Positions 50,203-59,796 of a DNA stretch of 64,000 nucleotides are shown piece by piece (within the stretch, counting starts at the first letter, position 1; each line of letters begins with the position of its first letter). Source of the DNA: Vibrio crassostreae 9ZC13. GTDB lineage: Bacteria; Pseudomonadota; Gammaproteobacteria; Enterobacterales; Vibrionaceae. The notes beneath the pieces are model-generated. The model was not told where the DNA came from and ran no database searches. It was given only the letters and a program-made list of their open reading frames with translations. The translations under genes were made by a program, and so were the position numbers. The stretch spans positions 126,171-190,170 of the forward strand of contig NZ_AJYZ02000037.1 of assembly GCF_000272045.2 (NCBI RefSeq). Reading direction: 5' to 3'.

Positions 50203-50514
50203 TTAATGAGGTTTGAGCGCCAGTTCAATATCACAGTAGCTTTGGCTTGGCTCATTACCAAACTCATCGTAGGCGTTGTGTAAGCGAAGATACGCCTTTT
50301 CAAAGCCGAGCCGGAGTAACTCCTCTTTCACTTGATCCAAGGATCCAAAGTGAAGCGGCTCGCCGTCTTGCTTTACCGGTTCTAGCTTATGTTTGTACTC
50401 CACCGCCAATAGATATTCTGAAATATCAGAACAGCCAATAACGTACACTTTGGGTGTTTGATAAGAGTCTTTGTGCTCTCCATGTAACCACATGTCTAAC
50501 TGATGCTTTTGCAT
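50203..50514 (-). CDS. uncharacterised 103-residue protein (possibly DUF6482)
   Basis: I do not recognise this with confidence; it may belong to DUF6482. It has no signal peptide or TM segment. It begins MQKHQLDMWLHGEHKDSYQT and has a mixed alpha/beta pattern (VYVIGCSDISEYLLAVEY; QVKEELLRLGFEKAYLRLHNA). GGGAGGCCGGTT before the ATG is a very strong ribosome site, so it is almost certainly translated. It converges on mutH. A terminator hairpin lies upstream. Confidence 0.75.
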   Translation of the reverse strand: MQKHQLDMWLHGEHKDSYQTPKVYVIGCSDISEYLLAVEYKHKLEPVKQDGEPLHFGSLDQVKEELLRLGFEKAYLRLHNAYDEFGNEPSQSYCDIELALKPH

Positions 50515-50595
50515 AACCGGCCTCCCTTGCTCTCTATAGCTTAGTAGAACTCTATTTCTTTACTAGGGCACGTTGATTTTTCTCGATTAAAAAAA

Positions 50596-50627
50596 CAAAA
50601 AAGAGAAGCCAATGCTTCTCTTTTTTG
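50596..50627. terminator. terminator after the DUF1127 gene
   Basis: AAAAAAGAGAAGC (50597-50609) pairs with GCTTCTCTTTTTT (50614-50626) over CAAT. It works on both strands. Confidence 0.88.
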
Positions 50628-50718
50628 TCCAGTTCTAGTTCAAAAGCGCTCACTTTTGACACCTAACTATCACCGTCAATGATTTAGGGGGTTGAAAGGT
50701 GCGATCAACCCCGAAAGA

Positions 50719-50970
50719 TTACGTCGGTATTCGCGCGCTAAGAACACGACGAAGATGACGAACGCGACGTTCAATGGTGACAACTTCAGGCTCAGAGAAA
50801 CCAATTGGACGACCATCGGCTTCAAGGCCAATATCTCTTAGCAAATGAGTGTTGTGCCAAGGTAGGTCTAGTGAACTACGACGTACTTTTCGCTGCCATT
50901 CCCGCTCTTCACGACGAAGATCGGCACGGATAAGGACTGTTGCTAATTTTAAATATACTGAGTGACGCAT
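50719..50970 (-). CDS. DUF1127-family small protein
   Basis: An 83-residue basic protein. The C-terminal half has the DUF1127 signature LPWHNTHLLRDIGLEADGRP. The N-terminal half is very Arg-rich (RADLRREEREWQRKVRR). Family members are small Arg-rich proteins; some in alpha-proteobacteria bind RNA or affect phosphate and carbon metabolism, but no role is known for this one. CTGGAGAG precedes the ATG. Upstream is a 113-bp gap and then a tiny same-strand gene. Confidence 0.82.
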   Translation of the reverse strand: MRHSVYLKLATVLIRADLRREEREWQRKVRRSSLDLPWHNTHLLRDIGLEADGRPIGFSEPEVVTIERRVRHLRRVLSARIPT

Positions 50971-51079
50971 AATAACTCTCCAGTTGTTGAGTCAACTGAG
51001 GAAAAATAGCGTGTTAGATAGTATGAGGGCTTCTCACTTAGCTGCTATTTTTCCGCAGCCAAATAAGGATACGGATCTA

Positions 51080-51202
51080 TTAGTTAGGTTTATCTTGGGT
51101 GTTTCGATCGGCTATGGCTGATGTGAGTGACATATCAGTCACCATGTCAGTACACGGATCAAACGACGCGCAAATATGCTGTATAAAATCGAAATGTTTC
51201 AT
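51080..51202 (-). CDS. candidate 40-residue small protein
   Basis: An ATG at 51202 follows GGAGG with 5 nt between (GGAGGCGCAAATG on the minus strand), about as strong a ribosome site as exists. The frame runs 40 codons to TAA and TAG in tandem. The peptide begins MKHFDFIQHICASFDPCTDM, has two cysteines, is mildly acidic in the middle and has no TM segment. I know no homologue. It sits alone in a 567-bp gap between vpsR and the DUF1127 gene. The rest of the gap (51203-51470) is AT-rich and empty. Confidence 0.55.
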   Translation of the reverse strand: MKHFDFIQHICASFDPCTDMVTDMSLTSAIADRNTQDKPN

Positions 51203-51471
51203 TTGCGCCTCCAAGCTAACTAAAAAATCCAAAAAAAATGGGGAAGTAAAAGCAGACAAGTCTTTGTTAAATCGTTGCTTTAACGGTTAAAGTCTAACCA
51301 AGTGAGTATATTATTCAACCGCTAATTGATTAACATTTTTAAAACAATGCATTCGCCTGAAATATTAGTTGCATATTCATTTACATATAACATATTCACT
51401 ATGATTATATAAAATCACAGCATATCTCTCTTAGGGTCTAACTAGAAAACAACGGACTACCCTTCAGAAAC

Positions 51472-51501
51472 AAAAAAGCCACGTAGATACGTGGCCTTTA
51501 A
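51472..51501 (-). terminator. terminator of vpsR
   Basis: On the minus strand GCCACGTA and TACGTGGC form the stem, followed by six T. It lies about 40 bp after the vpsR stop. Confidence 0.88.
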
Positions 51502-51537
51502 TTTACGGTGACTGAATAAAGTCATGTAGAGAAGAGT

Positions 51538-52872
51538 CTAAACAACACCTTCAGAGATTAGGCTGTGTTTATTCAGCAAGCGGTACATCGTCGCTCGTGA
51601 TACACCGAGCTCCTTAGCCGCCAATGAAACCTGACCACCGTAAGATTCCAATACAATCAGTAACGCATCGCGCTCTGAGCGCTCTCGAATACTCTTCAAG
51701 CTTCGGCGTTCATCATTCTGTTTTGGTAAATCCAGTTGGTGATCCTCAATGATCACAGCATCAGACATCAACACAACACGCTTAATCTGATTCATCAGCT
51801 CACGCACATTTCCAGGCCAATGGTATCGATTCATCGAACGGATAGCATCGTCTGAGAAGCTCTTCGCTTGAGCATTAAACTCTTTCGAGTACTCACGCAG
51901 GAAATGATTCGCCAGTACTGAAATATCGCTCACACGTTCTTTTAAGCTTGGAACATGAATACGCAGAACATTGATGTAGTGATAAAGCTCTTCATTGAAG
52001 TCGCCCTCGATCAACGCCTTCTCGATATCAGAGGAGTTCGCGGCCAGAATACGCACATCGACAGATTTAGGTCCATTCGCAGTTTCAATCTTACCTTCTT
52101 GTAGAAAGCGCAACAGGTTCAGTTGTTGATTGCGTGGCATCGCTAAAACATCATTAAGCAAGATGGTTCCGCCATCGGCTTCTTCCAACATACAAGGCGC
52201 AGTCGCTGACTGTGCTGATATGCCAAACACCTCGGCCTCTATTCTCATTTCAGACAAGGCACGACAGTTAACCGTTAAAAATGGTTTCTGTGCTCGCGAC
52301 GAATTTTGATGAATCGAGCGTGCAATCGTCTCTTTACCAGCCCCACTCTCGCCATAAATCAAGATACTGACATCAGTCGGCCCAATACGCTTTACTTGGT
52401 CTCTCAAGCGCTTCACGGCCACAGAATCGCCTAGCAGTCCCATGTTGTTATTGATGCCGTAGTTTGGCCATACCTTCTGCTCAAGCTTAAGCATACCCAG
52501 TTGGTGACCAATGGTACTCAGCAATTGAGCATCTGGGATTGGTGCCGTGAAAAAGTCGATACAGAAGTTGACGATAAACTGGCAGATCGTATCAGAGCTT
52601 AATTGAGATTCACGGATAAAGGCGAGCCATCTCACCTGCTTGTTATTGCTCACAAGGTTAGCAATACCGTTGAGACTGAACTCATCATGACTAAGATCGA
52701 CAATACCAATACATGGGCCAATATCAGCAATCAAGGCATCGGCTTTTCGTAAATCTGCACACTGGGTACACTGCCAACCCACTTGTTCTAACACTGATAA
52801 CCAGGGTTCGTACGCACCACCAACGACGATAAGAGAACCTGGTAAGGAATCCATCTTAAATTGAGTTCCCAT
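51538..52872 (-). CDS. vpsR: VpsR-like c-di-GMP-responsive regulator (NtrC family, degenerate)
   Basis: VpsR is the master activator of Vibrio exopolysaccharide and biofilm genes. The 444 residues equal V. cholerae VpsR. The receiver-like domain has Asp59 (IVDLS), the AAA+ domain covers about 145-380, and a Fis-type HTH is at the C terminus (LAAKELGVSRATMYRLLNKH). Walker A is GESGAGKE (174-181). The sigma-54-contacting GAFTGA loop is missing: after EVFG (214-217) comes ISAQSATAPCM. Walker B is TILLND rather than LFLDE. It should therefore act with sigma-70, as V. cholerae VpsR does. The location next to lysS also matches V. cholerae. Confidence 0.9.
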   Translation of the reverse strand: MGTQFKMDSLPGSLIVVGGAYEPWLSVLEQVGWQCTQCADLRKADALIADIGPCIGIVDLSHDEFSLNGIANLVSNNKQVRWLAFIRESQLSSDTICQFIVNFCIDFFTAPIPDAQLLSTIGHQLGMLKLEQKVWPNYGINNNMGLLGDSVAVKRLRDQVKRIGPTDVSILIYGESGAGKETIARSIHQNSSRAQKPFLTVNCRALSEMRIEAEVFGISAQSATAPCMLEEADGGTILLNDVLAMPRNQQLNLLRFLQEGKIETANGPKSVDVRILAANSSDIEKALIEGDFNEELYHYINVLRIHVPSLKERVSDISVLANHFLREYSKEFNAQAKSFSDDAIRSMNRYHWPGNVRELMNQIKRVVLMSDAVIIEDHQLDLPKQNDERRSLKSIRERSERDALLIVLESYGGQVSLAAKELGVSRATMYRLLNKHSLISEGVV

Positions 52873-53082
52873 CCTTCTTCCTTATTCTATTTTTATTTAA
52901 ATCAGACTAATACGAGTCACTGCTTCATCGTTCGACAAAATGCCGCGAGAGCGTATTCAGCGCAGAGACGTATAGTAGTGAGACTATCTTAGATTTTATG
53001 TCTCAATAGTAAGACTATGTCAGAAATAACGATTTTTCGAATCAAGAGTGCGGTACAGACTAGGTTTTGAAGCCCCAAAACA

Positions 53083-53111
53083 GAAAAAGCCACCCGAAGG
53101 TGGCTTTTTAA
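53083..53111 (-). terminator. terminator of lysS
   Basis: AAAAAGCCACC (53084-53094) pairs with GGTGGCTTTTT (53099-53109) over CGAA. It is symmetric, so it works on both strands. Confidence 0.92.
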
Positions 53112-53143
53112 TTACATAGGCTGTTACGCCCTATAAGCGAGAA

Positions 53144-54676
53144 TTACGCCTGTGGACGCATTGCCGGGAACAAGATCACGTCACGGATTGTGTGCGTGTT
53201 TGTAAATAGCATTGCTAGACGGTCGATACCGATACCTTGACCCGCTGTTGGCGGTAGGCCGTGCTCTAGTGCAGTAATGTAGTCTGCATCGTAGTACATC
53301 GCTTCGTCATCACCCGCGTCTTTCGCGTTAACTTGCGCTTTGAAACGCTCGTCTTGGTCTTGTGCATCGTTAAGCTCAGAGAAACCATTCGCAACTTCAC
53401 GGCCACCGATGAAGAACTCAAAACGGTCTGTGAAGAACGGGTTGTCATCGCTACGACGAGCTAGAGGAGAGATGTCCGCTGGGTAGCCAGTGATGAACGT
53501 TGGTTGAATTAGCTGAGGCTCAGCCGTTTCACCAAAGATCTCTTCTAGAAGCTGACCACATGTCCAGAACGTTTCTACGTCTACGTGTACAGATTTTGCG
53601 ATAGCAACCATCTTTTCACGGTCTTGTAGGTCTGCTTCTGTTAGCGCTTGAATCTCAGCGTGCTCAGGGTTGTAGTGTTTGATTGCATCGAACATGCTCA
53701 TGCGAGCGTAAGTGCCACCGAACTCAACCGTTTCGTCACCGTAAGGCATAGAAGTAGAACCAAGAACGTCCATTGCTGCCGTGCTTAGCATCTCTTCTGT
53801 CAGATCCATAAGGTCTTTGTAGTCAGAGTACGCTTGGTAGAATTCCATCATTGTGAATTCTGGGTTGTGACGTGGAGATAGACCTTCGTTACGGAAGTTA
53901 CGGTTGATCTCGAATACACGGTCAAAACCACCCACCACTAGACGCTTAAGGTAAAGCTCTGGTGCAACACGTAGGTACATGTCGATGTCTAGTGCATTGT
54001 GATGAGTGATGAACGGACGTGCAGTTGCGCCACCCGGGATCACGTGCATCATTGGCGTTTCAACTTCTAGGTAGCCTTTCGCGCTCATGAAGTTACGGAT
54101 TGAAGATACAAGCTTAGAACGCACGATGAATGCATTACGAGAATCTTCGTTCACGATTAGGTCAACGTAACGCTGACGGTAACGCATCTCTTGGTCAGTT
54201 AGACCGTGGAACTTCTCTGGTAGAGGACGAAGTGCTTTAGTCAGCAATTCAAACTCTTCCATGTTCACGTAAAGGTCGCCTTTACCTGATTTGTGAAGCG
54301 CACCTTTAACACCGATGATGTCACCGATATCTAGGCCTTGGTACTTCTCTTTCAGTACTTTTTGAACGTCTTTCGCTGCGTATGCTTGGATACGACCAGA
54401 AGTTTCTTGAATCGCAAGGAATGGACCACGCTTCGCCATAACACGACCAGCGATCGCAACGATGTGGTTAAGCTCTTCTAGCTCTTCCTTAGTCTTCTCA
54501 CCGAATTCCGCTTGAAGATCGCCAGCTAGGTGCTCACGACGGAAGTCATTTGGGTGACCGTTAGCTTTGCAGTTTTGGCGGATGTGATCCAGCTTGCTGC
54601 GGCGCTCAGCGATTAGTTTGTTCTCTTCAGGTGAAGAAGCTTCTTGTGCGTTTTCGTTTTGAACAGCATCAGTCAT
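53144..54676 (-). CDS. lysS: lysyl-tRNA synthetase LysS (class II)
   Basis: LysS charges tRNA-Lys. The 510 residues comprise an N-terminal OB-fold anticodon-binding domain (about 60-180) and a class II catalytic core: motif 2 [20 protein letters not shown] and motif 3 [12 protein letters not shown]. It follows prfB across 98 bp containing small AT-rich inverted repeats (TTTACCAATA...). prfB-lysS is the E. coli operon order. Confidence 0.96.
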   Translation of the reverse strand: MTDAVQNENAQEASSPEENKLIAERRSKLDHIRQNCKANGHPNDFRREHLAGDLQAEFGEKTKEELEELNHIVAIAGRVMAKRGPFLAIQETSGRIQAYAAKDVQKVLKEKYQGLDIGDIIGVKGALHKSGKGDLYVNMEEFELLTKALRPLPEKFHGLTDQEMRYRQRYVDLIVNEDSRNAFIVRSKLVSSIRNFMSAKGYLEVETPMMHVIPGGATARPFITHHNALDIDMYLRVAPELYLKRLVVGGFDRVFEINRNFRNEGLSPRHNPEFTMMEFYQAYSDYKDLMDLTEEMLSTAAMDVLGSTSMPYGDETVEFGGTYARMSMFDAIKHYNPEHAEIQALTEADLQDREKMVAIAKSVHVDVETFWTCGQLLEEIFGETAEPQLIQPTFITGYPADISPLARRSDDNPFFTDRFEFFIGGREVANGFSELNDAQDQDERFKAQVNAKDAGDDEAMYYDADYITALEHGLPPTAGQGIGIDRLAMLFTNTHTIRDVILFPAMRPQA

Positions 54677-54774
54677 TAGAGATGTACCCTGCTTTTAAAA
54701 TTTGGACCGCTATATTTTTGTAAATATAGGCATTTTTACCAATATTATTGGTAAAGCTTAATAGTTGATAAAGC

Positions 54775-55873
54775 TTACAGACCTGATTTCAGGCTAGCTT
54801 CAATAAACTTGTCTAAGTCACCGTCAAGAACCGCTTGAGTATTACGGTTTTCGATGCCGGTGCGTAAATCTTTGATACGAGAATCATCCAGCACGTAAGA
54901 GCGGATTTGACTGCCCCAACCGATGTCTGATTTCGTCTCTTCGCTCGCTTGTTTTTCAGCATTTTGTTTTTGAATCTCAAGTTCAAAAAGCTTAGCACGT
55001 AGCTGCTTCATCGCTTGATCTTTGTTCTTATGCTGCGAACGGTCATTCTGACACTGAACCACAGTGTTAGTCGGAACGTGAGTAATACGTACCGCTGATT
55101 CCGTGGTGTTTACGTGCTGACCACCAGCGCCAGAGGCACGGTATACGTCAATACGTAGGTCAGAAGGATTAATGTCGATCGTAATGTTGTCATCAATCTC
55201 AGGATAGATAAACGCAGATGCAAATGAAGTATGACGACGACCACTTGAATCAAATGGTGACTTACGAACTAGACGGTGAACACCAGTCTCTGTGCGTAAC
55301 CAACCGTAAGCATACTCACCAGAAATACGTACCGTTGCGCCTTTAAGGCCAGCAACATCACCATCCGACACTTCGATAACTTCAGTCTTGAAGCCTTTCG
55401 AATCTGCCCAACGTAAGTACATGCGCAACATCATTGAAGTCCAGTCTTGAGCTTCTGTACCGCCCGAACCTGACTGTAAATCGATGTAGCAATCTGATGC
55501 ATCGTGATCACCAGAGAACATACGACGGAATTCCAGCTTCTCTAGCTTAGCTTCAAGCTCGGCCAGTTCTGGTTCAATTTCATCGAACGTTTCTTGATCT
55601 TCTTCTTCAACCGCAAGCTCTAATAGGCCATCAACATCCTCAACACCTTGGTCAAGTTGGTCGATCGTTTCTACTACCGCTTCCAATGCAGAACGTTCTT
55701 TACCTAGCGCTTGAGCACGCTCAGGTTCGTTCCATACATCCGGTTGTTCTAATTCTGCGTTTACTTCTTCTAGACGCTCTTTCTTAGCGTCATAGTCAAA
55801 GATACCCCCTCAGGATATTTGTGCGCTCAGACACATCCTGCAGACGGTTTTTTATAGGATTGATTTCAAACAT
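54775..55873 (-). CDS. prfB: peptide chain release factor 2 with programmed +1 frameshift
   Basis: RF2 reads UGA and UAA. The gene starts at ATG 55873 ([19 protein letters not shown]...) and runs 25 codons to an in-frame TGA at 55796-55798. The site reads AGGGGGTATCTTTGAC: a Shine-Dalgarno-like AGGGGG, then CTT TGA C. A +1 slip at CTT (55801-55799) continues as Leu-Asp-Tyr-Asp from 55797 to 54775, giving 365 residues, the E. coli length. The SPF anticodon mimic ([11 protein letters not shown]) and GGQ (SGAGGQHVN) are present. Low RF2 favours the shift, so RF2 controls its own level. Annotating only the long frame would lose the first 60-odd residues. Confidence 0.96.
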
Positions 55874-56033
55874 TTTAGCTCATCATTTATGAGTAGAATT
55901 TAACCGAAGAATTGTACTCAAAAGTGTGACGGAGATACAGAATTTTTTAGAGTGGTGAACCAAGATTCAACAACTTAATGGGATATAAAATTGACAGGCA
56001 TAAAAAACACGTAAATTTTGTAAGGGCAGGAAG

Positions 56034-56068
56034 GAAAACAAGCCCTGTTTTTGAACAGAGCTTGTTGA
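56034..56068 (-). terminator. terminator of recJ
   Basis: On the minus strand AACAAGCTCTGTT pairs with AACAGGGCTTGTT (one mismatch), then TTCC. It lies 42 bp after the recJ stop. Confidence 0.75.
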
Positions 56069-56108
56069 ATTTGGCACTATATGATGAGCATTATTGAGCC
56101 CAAAATCA

Positions 56109-57845
56109 CTATTTGGCTTCGATATGATCAATCATCAGCTGCAACGATTGGTTGCCGCGAAATTCGTTGATATCGAGCTTAAATGCAAGATGAACGGTTT
56201 TTACTGATGCATCAGGCCAGCGACGTAGGTCGACGTTAAAGGCAATACCGTCAATCATCACATTGGTTGGGTGGCCTTTGTAGAGCGGCTCAAGCATCAG
56301 CTTAAGGTGCTTTTCACCCACCAGCTTTTGGTGCAGCACTTTAAACTCACCATCGAAGATTGGCTCAGGGAAAGCTTGTCCCCACGGGCCACCTGAACGC
56401 AGCGTTTCAGCGGTGTGCATCGAGAACTCTTCTGGTAACAGCTCACCATCAGACAAGATAATGCCCTTCAGTGCTGTTTCTCCAAGTTCATTCTTCACCA
56501 CATCATTGAACAGCTTGCTGAAGCGTTCAAAGTCCTTTTCCATGATGGTTAAACCAGCCGCCATTGCGTGGCCACCAAATTTAAGAATCAAGCCAGGGTT
56601 TTGAGTATCAATTCGGTCCAATGCATCACGCATGTGCAGACCCGGAATTGAACGACATGAACCTTTGATACTGCCTTCGCCGCCATCTGCAAACGCAATC
56701 ACTGGGCGGTGGTATTTGTCTTTGATACGCGAAGCCAAAATACCAATCACACCTTGGTGCCAATCACGTTGGAATAGTGCCAAGCCAGAAGGTAGGTCGT
56801 CTTTACCAAATTCAAGGCGCTCACAAAAAGCCATCGCTTCTTGCTTCATACCCTCTTCGATCTCTTTACGTGTTTGGTTCAAGCCATCTAACTCACTCGC
56901 CATTCGACGAGCCGCATGGATGTTGTTACTCATTAGCAGCTCAACACCAAAAGACATGTCGTCTAATCGACCAGCTGCATTGATACGAGGACCAAGAGCA
57001 AAGCCAAAGTCAGACGCCACCAAACGCTTAGCGTCTCGCTTAGCAATTTCGATCAAGGCTTGAATGCCCGGACGAGCTTTACCCGCACGAATACGTTGCA
57101 AACCTTGATGAACTAAAATTCGGTTGTTTTCATCGAGTGGAACCACGTCGGCAACCGTACCCAGCGCCACAAGGTCAATCAGTTCCATCAACTTAGGTTC
57201 TGTCATGCCGCGCTCTGCAAACCAACCCAATTTACGCATGTGAACACACAATGCCATCATCAGGTAAAAAGCGACACCAACCCCCGCTAGGGCTTTCGAA
57301 GGAAAAGCACAACTTTCAAGGTTTGGGTTAACCATAGCATCGACCATTGGCAGTTCATTGCCCGGCAAGTGATGATCGGTAACCAGAACCTCTAGCCCTT
57401 TCTCTTTAGCAAAGCGAACACCTTCAATTGAAGATACACCGTTGTCGACCGTCATGATCACTTCAGCACCAAGCTCGATTGCCTGTTCAACAACCTCAGG
57501 GCTCAAGCCATAACCATCTTCAAAACGGTTTGGTACCAGATAGTCGACGTTAGAGCTGCCGAGCATACGTAACGCTAAAACAGACAGCGCCGAGCTGGTC
57601 GCGCCATCGGCATCAAAGTCACCAACAATGATGATGCGTTTTTGCTGCTGAATAGCTTTGAACAACAGCTCAACCGCAGCATCAATGCCGCCCAGTTTTT
57701 GATAAGAGTGCAAGCCTTTCGCTGCTGTCTCTAGTTGGTCGGCACTGTCGATTCCACGACTCACATAAATGCGCTTTAACAAGTCAGGTAAGTGAGCAGG
57801 TAAGACTGAAATGTCGACCTCAGGACGGCGTTGGATCTCTATCAT
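56109..57845 (-). CDS. recJ: single-strand DNA 5'-3' exonuclease RecJ
   Basis: RecJ degrades 5' single strands in RecF-pathway recombination and mismatch repair. The 578 residues match E. coli (577). The DHH-family motifs are GDFDADGATSSAL near 80, VDNGVSS, and DHHLPGNELP; the DHHA1 domain has GGHAMAAGLT. It lies between dsbC and prfB, the E. coli order. The ATG has no clear ribosome site. Confidence 0.96.
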   Translation of the reverse strand: MIEIQRRPEVDISVLPAHLPDLLKRIYVSRGIDSADQLETAAKGLHSYQKLGGIDAAVELLFKAIQQQKRIIIVGDFDADGATSSALSVLALRMLGSSNVDYLVPNRFEDGYGLSPEVVEQAIELGAEVIMTVDNGVSSIEGVRFAKEKGLEVLVTDHHLPGNELPMVDAMVNPNLESCAFPSKALAGVGVAFYLMMALCVHMRKLGWFAERGMTEPKLMELIDLVALGTVADVVPLDENNRILVHQGLQRIRAGKARPGIQALIEIAKRDAKRLVASDFGFALGPRINAAGRLDDMSFGVELLMSNNIHAARRMASELDGLNQTRKEIEEGMKQEAMAFCERLEFGKDDLPSGLALFQRDWHQGVIGILASRIKDKYHRPVIAFADGGEGSIKGSCRSIPGLHMRDALDRIDTQNPGLILKFGGHAMAAGLTIMEKDFERFSKLFNDVVKNELGETALKGIILSDGELLPEEFSMHTAETLRSGGPWGQAFPEPIFDGEFKVLHQKLVGEKHLKLMLEPLYKGHPTNVMIDGIAFNVDLRRWPDASVKTVHLAFKLDINEFRGNQSLQLMIDHIEAK

Positions 57846-57925
57846 ATAAAAATGGGCCCGATATCAATCAGGCCACTCCTTAAATCAAAAACATGGGGGA
57901 TAAATTGGCAATACAGAAAACAAGA

Positions 57926-58705
57926 TTATTGCTCTAAACGTTGAAGAAGTTGTGCTGGCGGTAAGTAACCACTCACCAACTCACCACTTGCTAGCACGAT
58001 AGCCGGTGTGCCATTGATGCCAAGCTCACGACCCAGTTGGTATTGTTTAGCAATGATCTGCTTTTGCTCTGCTAGGTCTTTACCAGACGCTGGCATTTGA
58101 CGGTTTACTTTAGCGTCATGCATCGCTGTTTTTGGATCATCTGACGCCCAGATTGCTGCCATTTGATCGGCAACTTGCCCTGTCGCACCTTGGCGTGGGT
58201 AAGCCATGTAACGAACGGTGATACCCAAATCGTTGTAGCCTTGCATTTGGCTGTGCAGACGAACACAGTAGCCGCACGTAATGTCAGTAAATACCGTCAC
58301 AACATACTTTTCGTTATCGGCTTTGTATTCAATAACCGTATCCGACATCGCTGCCACTTTTTCAGCATTCAGCGGAGCTTGACGCTCAGCCAAAACATCA
58401 CTGAACTTTCCGTTTTCATCCAAAGAGTAAAGTGTACCGGCTAGAAAGTGATCGCCCTCTGGAGAAGAAAAGATAATGCCGCTGTTGGTTTGAACTTCTA
58501 AAAGACCATCGATATCCGAAGGCACAATCTTATCGACCTTAATACCGATTTTTTCAAAACGCTTAGTTAACGCAGCTGTATCAATAGCTTGAGCTGGAGC
58601 AGCTTCTACGGCTGTTGATGTTGTTTCTACTTTCGCTTCTGATGCATTACATGCAGTAATCATAAGAGGAAGCGCTAGTAGAGGAAGACGGCGTAATACG
58701 CTCAT
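57926..58705 (-). CDS. dsbC: disulfide isomerase DsbC, predicted lipoprotein form
   Basis: DsbC reshuffles wrong disulfides in the periplasm. The 259 residues have a dimerisation domain (about 40-100) and a thioredoxin-fold domain with CGYC (Cys144, Cys147) and the cis-Pro loop GTPAIV. The start is ATG 58705, 6 nt after AAGGTG; an upstream GTG overlaps that ribosome site. The signal peptide ends LPLMITAC, which fits a lipobox with Cys19. Cys19 is the only other cysteine, and the second disulfide of E. coli DsbC is missing. A Ser/Thr/Ala-rich linker (about 20-40) follows Cys19. Alternatively, signal peptidase I could cut near ACNA. Confidence 0.92.
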   Translation of the reverse strand: MSVLRRLPLLALPLMITACNASEAKVETTSTAVEAAPAQAIDTAALTKRFEKIGIKVDKIVPSDIDGLLEVQTNSGIIFSSPEGDHFLAGTLYSLDENGKFSDVLAERQAPLNAEKVAAMSDTVIEYKADNEKYVVTVFTDITCGYCVRLHSQMQGYNDLGITVRYMAYPRQGATGQVADQMAAIWASDDPKTAMHDAKVNRQMPASGKDLAEQKQIIAKQYQLGRELGINGTPAIVLASGELVSGYLPPAQLLQRLEQ

Positions 58706-58731
58706 TAAGTTCACCTTAAAAATAAATGGAT

Positions 58732-59646
58732 TTAAGCACGTGGGTGATGCTGCGCGTGAATTTGCTTCAGCCTTTCAGTCGCCACGTGAGTATAAATTTG
58801 GGTTGTCGATAAGTCACTATGCCCAAGTAACATCTGTACGACCCTGAGATCTGCGCCATAGTTCAGTAAATGCGTCGCAAAAGCGTGTCTCAATACGTGT
58901 GGTGACAACAGCTCTGTATCGATCCCAGCGACGACCGAGTAGTGCTTAATACGATACCAGAACGTCTGACGGGTCATTTGCTTGGCGCGTTTACTCGGAA
59001 AAACCACATCAGAACTGTTTTCGCCAAGTAGATGTGGACGACCTTGTTCAATAAAAGTCTCTATCCAATCCACCGCATTTTCGCCCATTGGTACTAAGCG
59101 CTCTTTGCCACCCTTACCAATAACACGCACCACGCCCTGTCTTAGGCTGATGTTTTCCATCGTCAAGCTAACCAGTTCTGTCACACGCAAACCGGTTGCA
59201 TAGAGTAACTCAAGCATCGCCTTATCGCGAAGCTCAATCGGATCGTTCGGATCTGGCGCATCGAGCAAAGCATCAACCTGCTCTTCGCTCAAATCTTTCG
59301 GCAAGCGTTGCGGCAGCTTCGGGCTGATCAACAAGGCACTTGGATCATCGCCTCTGATTTTCTCGCGGTGCAAATATTGGAACAAGCGACGAATCGCCGA
59401 CAACATACGGGCACGAGAGGTCTGCTTAAAATCGGCGTCGGCTAACCAGCCTTGATAATCCTGTAAACCTGAAAGGCTAATGAAGTCGAGGCGGTAATTG
59501 TTCTTTTCCATCCACGCTAATAACTTGGACAAATCGGTACGGTACGAGACAAGCGTATTCTCCGATAATCCTCGCTCCATCCACATAGCATCTAAAAACT
59601 GCTCAACGAGACCGTGGTCTGCGCTCTGCCCTTGAGGCGACTGCAT
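58732..59646 (-). CDS. xerD: tyrosine recombinase XerD
   Basis: XerD with XerC resolves chromosome dimers at dif. The 304 residues have an N-terminal SAM-like domain and a catalytic domain: Arg in YATGLRVTELV, Lys in GKGGKERLVP, HVLRHAFATHLL, and LGHSDLSTTQIYTHV with the nucleophile Tyr. The start is uncertain (ATG 59646 or GTG 59658). It is the first gene of xerD-dsbC-recJ and is divergent from fldB, as in E. coli. Confidence 0.95.
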   Translation of the reverse strand: MQSPQGQSADHGLVEQFLDAMWMERGLSENTLVSYRTDLSKLLAWMEKNNYRLDFISLSGLQDYQGWLADADFKQTSRARMLSAIRRLFQYLHREKIRGDDPSALLISPKLPQRLPKDLSEEQVDALLDAPDPNDPIELRDKAMLELLYATGLRVTELVSLTMENISLRQGVVRVIGKGGKERLVPMGENAVDWIETFIEQGRPHLLGENSSDVVFPSKRAKQMTRQTFWYRIKHYSVVAGIDTELLSPHVLRHAFATHLLNYGADLRVVQMLLGHSDLSTTQIYTHVATERLKQIHAQHHPRA

Positions 59647-59796
59647 AGTGTTACTCACAATATTGGAAACTGTTTTGAGAGTATGCCAGAGCAAATATGA
59701 ATGCCATAAAAATTACGACTTGAGCGGATAATCGCTGCAATCGAAGTCGATTTATGGTTAGAATTCGCCATCTGAAATTAAAATCGAACGTTTGCT

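Noticed and set aside
51099..51290. A 63-codon plus-strand frame upstream of vpsR
   Set aside because: It lacks a ribosome site and is antisense to the 40-codon candidate, which has an excellent one.
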